Below, piece after piece: positions 6,083 to 10,299 of a stretch of 10,299 nt of DNA. Position 1 is the first letter of the stretch. Each line of letters starts with the position of its first letter. The notes under the pieces are model-generated. The model did not search any database, had not been told where the DNA came from, and was given only the letters and a program-made list of their open reading frames with translations. This stretch comes from Prevotella sp. UBA746 (GTDB lineage: Bacteria > Bacteroidota > Bacteroidia > Bacteroidales > Bacteroidaceae): the NCBI GenBank assembly GCA_002298545.1, contig DBKQ01000059.1:1-10299 (forward strand), written 5' to 3'. A program made the position numbers and the translations under genes.

Positions 6083-9000
6083 ATGGCTTTTAAAAAAGAT
6101 ACAAAGATAAAGAGTAATTTCACGAAGATTACCATCGGACTTGCTTCACCGGAGGAAATCCTCGAGAATTCATACGGTGAGGTTACTAAGCCGGAAACCA
6201 TCAACTACCGTACTTACAAGCCGGAGCGTGACGGCTTGTTCTGCGAGCGCATCTTCGGTCCGACGAAGGACTATGAGTGTGCCTGCGGAAAGTACAAGCG
6301 TATTAGATATAAGGGTATCGTCTGCGACCGATGCGGTGTGGAGGTTACTGAGAAAAAGGTACGTCGTGAGCGTACTGGCCACATCGAACTTGTCGTTCCG
6401 GTGGCTCATATATGGTATTTCCGCTCATTGCCAAATAAAATCGGTTATTTGCTGGGATTGCCAACAAAGAAACTTGATGCTGTAATTTATTACGAGAAGT
6501 ATATCGTAATTCAGCCGGGACTTTGGGAAGGAAAGAAAGATTCTGAGGGTAATGAGATGAATGGTTCTCACAAGATGGATCTTCTTACTGAGGATGAATA
6601 TCTTGATATCATGGATCATCTGCCTGAGGACAATGAATATCTTGATGATTCTGATCCTTCGAAGTTTGTTGCAAAGATGGGTGCCGAGGCTATTTATGAT
6701 TTGCTGGCAAACCTTGATCTTGATTCTTTGTCTTATGAGCTTCGTGACAGGGCAAACAGCGATTCTTCGCAGCAGCGCAAGACCGAGGCTCTGAAACGAT
6801 TGCAGGTTGTAGAGGCTTTCCGTGGCAGCCGTGGCGTGAACAGACCGGAGTGGATGATCATGAAGATAATCCCTGTTACTCCTCCAGAGCTTCGTCCGTT
6901 GGTTCCACTGGATGGCGGACGCTTTGCAACATCCGATCTTAACGACCTTTATCGTCGTGTTATTATCCGTAATAACCGTTTGAAGAGACTTATTGAGATT
7001 AAGGCTCCTGAGGTAATCCTTCGAAATGAGAAGCGTATGCTGCAGGAAGCTGTAGATAGCTTGTTTGACAATTCACGAAAGAGCAGCGCAGTAAAAAGCG
7101 AATCTAACCGCCCGTTGAAGTCTTTGTCTGACTCTCTGAAGGGTAAGGCTGGACGTTTCCGCCAGAATCTTCTCGGTAAGCGTGTTGACTATTCTGCACG
7201 TTCGGTTATTGTCGTTGGTCCTGAGTTGAAGATGGGTGAGTGTGGTCTGCCAAAGCTTATGGCAGCAGAACTTTACAAGCCGTTTATTATCCGTAAGCTT
7301 ATTGAGCGCGGAATAGTGAAGACTGTTAAGAGCGCAAAGAAGATTGTAGACCGTCGTGAGCCTGTAATTTGGGATATTCTTGAGAATGTTATGAAGGGAC
7401 ATCCGGTACTCTTGAACCGTGCCCCTACGCTTCACCGACTTGGTATCCAGGCATTCCAGCCTAAGCTTATCGAAGGTAAGGCTATCCAGCTCCATCCGTT
7501 GGCATGTACGGCGTTCAATGCCGACTTCGACGGTGACCAGATGGCTGTCCATCTCCCATTGAGCAATGAGGCTGTTCTTGAGGCACAGATCTTGATGCTT
7601 CAGAGCCACAACATCCTTAATCCTGCCAATGGAGCTCCTATCACGGTGCCGTCGCAGGATATGGTGCTCGGACTTTATTATATTACAAAGATTCGTCCGG
7701 GAGCTAAGGGTGAAGGACTTACATTCTATGGACCGGAGGAGGCTATCATTGCCAATAACGAGAAGCGATGCGACCTACATGCTCAGGTTAAGGTTATAGT
7801 TAAGGATCTTGACGAGAATGGAAACTATGTTCAGAGAATGGTAGAAACTTCTGTCGGTCGTGTTATTGTCAATGGTATTATACCAGATGAGGTAGGATAT
7901 GTTAATAAGGTAATATCTAAGAAGAGTCTCCGTGACATTATTTCAGATGTTATCAAAGCCGTTGGTTTTGCTCGTGCATGTGAATTCCTCGACGGAATCA
8001 AGAATCTTGGTTACCGTATGGCATATCTGGCAGGACTTTCGTTCAACCTTGATGATATTATCATTCCACCAGAAAAGAAGGAACTTGTTGAGCGCGGTAA
8101 CGAAGAAGTTCGTCAGATTACCGACAACTATAATATGGGATTCATCACCGACAAGGAGCGTTATAACCAGGTAATTGATGCATGGACTCATGTCAACAAT
8201 GACCTTGGAAACGTTTTGATGAAGGAGATGACCGAGGCTGACCAGGGATTCAATGCCATCTACATGATGCTTGATTCTGGAGCCCGTGGTTCTAAAGACC
8301 AGATTCGTCAGCTTGCCGGTATGCGTGGACTTATGGCAAAACCTCAGAAAGCAGGTGCAGAAGGAGCGCAGATTATCGAGAATCCTATTCTTTCCAACTT
8401 TAAGGAGGGAATGAGCGTGTTGGAGTACTTTATCTCTACCCACGGTGCCCGTAAGGGTCTTGCCGATACCGCTATGAAAACTGCCGATGCAGGATATCTT
8501 ACACGTCGTCTTGTTGACGTTTCTCATGATGTCATCATCAATGAGGAAGACTGCGGTACGCTTCGTGGACTTGTTTGTACAGCCCTGAAGAATGGTGATG
8601 AGGTAATTTCAACATTGTATGAGCGTATCCTTGGTCGTGTTTCAGTACATGATATTGTCAATCCAACCACAGGTGAGCTTATTGTTGCTGCCGGTGAAGA
8701 GATAACAGAGCCTATAGCTCAGGCAATCGAAGACTCTCCAATCGAGAGTGTCGAGATTCGTTCTGTGCTTACTTGCGAAAGCAAGCATGGAGTCTGCATG
8801 AAGTGTTACGGACGAAATCTTGCAACGAGCCGTATGGTTCAGAAGGGAGAGGCTGTTGGTGTCATCGCAGCTCAGGCTATCGGTGAGCCGGGTACACAGC
8901 TTACACTTCGTACGTTCCACGCCGGAGGTATTGCTTCCAATGCGGCTGCCAATGCCACTATCGTTGCAAAGAATGATGCAAAGATTGAGTTTGATGAGCT

Positions 9001-10299
9001 TCGTACCGTACCATTTGTTGAAAAGGCAGATGACGGTAGCGATGTAGAGTGTGAGATGGTTGTCAGCCGTCTTGCCGAGATTCGTTTCATCGATCCTCAT
9101 ACCGATATCGTTCTATCTACGATGAACGTACCTTATGGTAGTTCTCTTTATCATAAGCATGGTGAGAGTGTTGCTAAAGGTACCGTGATTGCAAAGTGGG
9201 ACCCATTCAATGCCGTTATCGTTACAGAATATGCCGGTACATTGAAGTTCCGTGATGTTATCGAAGGCGTTACGTTCCATTCTGAGACCGATGACACGAC
9301 CGGACTTACCGAGCGTATAATTACCGAGTCAAAGGATAAGACAAAGGTGCCAACCTGTGATATCGTTGATGAGAATGGCGAGATTATTGGTACATATAAC
9401 CTTCCTGTAGGCGGTAACGTTGTTGTAGAAGACGGACAGAAGGTTGCAACTGGTACTACACTTGTCAAGATACCACGTTCTGTAGGTAAGGCAGGAGATA
9501 TCACGGGAGGTCTTCCTCGAGTAACAGAGCTCTTCGAGGCTCGTAACCCTTCAAACCCAGCAGTTGTATCAGAAATCGACGGTGAGGTGACAATGGGTAA
9601 GGTTAAGCGAGGAAACCGCGAGATTATCGTTACTTCCAAGACCGGCGAACAGCGTAAGTATCTCGTATCTCTGTCAAAGCAGATACTTGTACAGGAACAT
9701 GATGCCGTACGTGCCGGAACTCCACTTTCAGATGGTAGTATCACTCCGGGCGACATCCTTGCCATTAAGGGTCCTACCGCAGTTCAGGAGTATATTGTTA
9801 ATGAGGTACAGGATGTATACCGTTTGCAGGGTGTGAAGATTAACGACAAGCACTTCGAGATAATCGTTCGCCAGATGATGCGTAAGGTACAGATCAATGA
9901 TCCGGGTGATACAACATTCCTTGAGCAGGAGATGGTCGACAAACTTGACTTTGCAGAGGAGAATGACCGTATTTGGGGCAAGAAGGTTGTCGTAGATGCT
10001 GGTGACAGTGATAACCTCAAGCCAGGTCAGATTGTTACAGCCCGCAAGTTGCGCGATGAGAACTCAAGCTTGAAGCGTCGTGACCTTCGTCTTGTACAGG
10101 TTCGTGATGCTGTACCGGCAACATCAACCCAGATACTTCAGGGTATCACCCGTGCAGCATTGCAGACAAAGAGCTTCATGTCTGCTGCATCATTCCAGGA
10201 GACTACAAAGGTCTTGAACGAGGCAGCTATCCGTGGAAAGCAGGACAAGTTGGAAGGAATGAAAGAGAACGTAATCTGTGGCCACTTGATACCGGCAGG
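6083..10299 (+). CDS. rpoC: DNA-directed RNA polymerase subunit beta', 3' truncated by window edge
   Basis: Beta' forms the clamp and supplies the Mg-binding loop. The frame is open from ATG 6083 to the end (1405 codons plus two bases) and breaks off in CGHLIPAG, close to the C-terminus; perhaps 20-50 residues are missing. In order: N-terminal zinc site C66, C68, C81, C84; clamp helices around 265-315 (RNNRLKRL, NEKRMLQEA); switch region GRFRQNLLGKRVDYSARS from 357; catalytic NADFDGDQM with D481, D483, D485; bridge helix about 779-814 (YFISTHGARKGLADTAMKT); second zinc site C824, C898, C905, C908; trigger loop GEPGTQLTLRTFH from 934 with H946, equivalent to E. coli H936. About 185 residues (roughly 953-1138) then split the trigger loop before DITGGLPRVTELFEAR, matching the SI3-type insertion of E. 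coli in place and size. Codon use drifts away from that of rpoB. Confidence 0.99.
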   Translation, partial: MAFKKDTKIKSNFTKITIGLASPEEILENSYGEVTKPETINYRTYKPERDGLFCERIFGPTKDYECACGKYKRIRYKGIVCDRCGVEVTEKKVRRERTGHIELVVPVAHIWYFRSLPNKIGYLLGLPTKKLDAVIYYEKYIVIQPGLWEGKKDSEGNEMNGSHKMDLLTEDEYLDIMDHLPEDNEYLDDSDPSKFVAKMGAEAIYDLLANLDLDSLSYELRDRANSDSSQQRKTEALKRLQVVEAFRGSRGVNRPEWMIMKIIPVTPPELRPLVPLDGGRFATSDLNDLYRRVIIRNNRLKRLIEIKAPEVILRNEKRMLQEAVDSLFDNSRKSSAVKSESNRPLKSLSDSLKGKAGRFRQNLLGKRVDYSARSVIVVGPELKMGECGLPKLMAAELYKPFIIRKLIERGIVKTVKSAKKIVDRREPVIWDILENVMKGHPVLLNRAPTLHRLGIQAFQPKLIEGKAIQLHPLACTAFNADFDGDQMAVHLPLSNEAVLEAQILMLQSHNILNPANGAPITVPSQDMVLGLYYITKIRPGAKGEGLTFYGPEEAIIANNEKRCDLHAQVKVIVKDLDENGNYVQRMVETSVGRVIVNGIIPDEVGYVNKVISKKSLRDIISDVIKAVGFARACEFLDGIKNLGYRMAYLAGLSFNLDDIIIPPEKKELVERGNEEVRQITDNYNMGFITDKERYNQVIDAWTHVNNDLGNVLMKEMTEADQGFNAIYMMLDSGARGSKDQIRQLAGMRGLMAKPQKAGAEGAQIIENPILSNFKEGMSVLEYFISTHGARKGLADTAMKTADAGYLTRRLVDVSHDVIINEEDCGTLRGLVCTALKNGDEVISTLYERILGRVSVHDIVNPTTGELIVAAGEEITEPIAQAIEDSPIESVEIRSVLTCESKHGVCMKCYGRNLATSRMVQKGEAVGVIAAQAIGEPGTQLTLRTFHAGGIASNAAANATIVAKNDAKIEFDELRTVPFVEKADDGSDVECEMVVSRLAEIRFIDPHTDIVLSTMNVPYGSSLYHKHGESVAKGTVIAKWDPFNAVIVTEYAGTLKFRDVIEGVTFHSETDDTTGLTERIITESKDKTKVPTCDIVDENGEIIGTYNLPVGGNVVVEDGQKVATGTTLVKIPRSVGKAGDITGGLPRVTELFEARNPSNPAVVSEIDGEVTMGKVKRGNREIIVTSKTGEQRKYLVSLSKQILVQEHDAVRAGTPLSDGSITPGDILAIKGPTAVQEYIVNEVQDVYRLQGVKINDKHFEIIVRQMMRKVQINDPGDTTFLEQEMVDKLDFAEENDRIWGKKVVVDAGDSDNLKPGQIVTARKLRDENSSLKRRDLRLVQVRDAVPATSTQILQGITRAALQTKSFMSAASFQETTKVLNEAAIRGKQDKLEGMKENVICGHLIPA

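Noticed and set aside
7073..7609. 178-codon minus-strand frame opposite the catalytic part of rpoC
   Set aside because: It overlaps the conserved DFDGD region on the other strand and has no recognisable protein features.
8330..8400. Extra residues (PQKAGAEGAQ) just before the bridge helix of beta' compared with E. coli (PDGS)
   Set aside because: From memory this longer loop is normal in Bacteroidales RpoC, so it is not a new insertion.

Overview
This window is a core housekeeping locus: the 3' part of rplK followed by rplA, rplJ, rplL, rpoB and most of rpoC, all on the + strand and tightly packed. It encodes large-subunit proteins L11, L1, L10 and L7/L12 (GTPase-associated centre and L1 stalk) and the beta and beta' subunits of RNA polymerase. 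Both ends cut through a gene: L11 lacks about its first 20 residues, and beta' lacks its last few dozen.

The organism is most likely a member of the Bacteroidota, order Bacteroidales. A Prevotella-like or Bacteroides-like genome fits best, but genus is not settled. Evidence: base composition is moderate, start codons lack Shine-Dalgarno sequences and follow A-rich stretches, and the subunits carry wording typical of that group (GTNPLSQFMDQTNPLAEVTHKRR and HYTHYGRLCPIE in beta, TLRTFHAGG and ICGHLIPAG in beta'). Family wording is recalled from general knowledge; no search was run.

Layout: rplK (1-380), 26-base gap, rplA (407-1099), 18-base gap, rplJ (1118-1636), 54-base A-rich gap, rplL (1691-2068), 165-base gap, rpoB (2234-6046), 36-base gap, rpoC (6083 to window end). 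All six frames read through without frameshift or internal stop, and the key catalytic and zinc-binding residues of beta and beta' are present. No stretch over 300 bases lacks a gene, and I see no tRNA, mobile element, CRISPR or phage sequence.

The only region not explained by ordinary coding is the 165-base rplL-rpoB gap. It holds a long hairpin with a U run (2089-2128), a second possible structure ending in a U6 run (2143-2212), and a 16-codon reading frame whose stop overlaps the rpoB start. This is the classic place for cells to set the ratio of ribosomal protein to polymerase output, so it is a credible attenuator or leader. I found no sign of a novel multi-gene system here.
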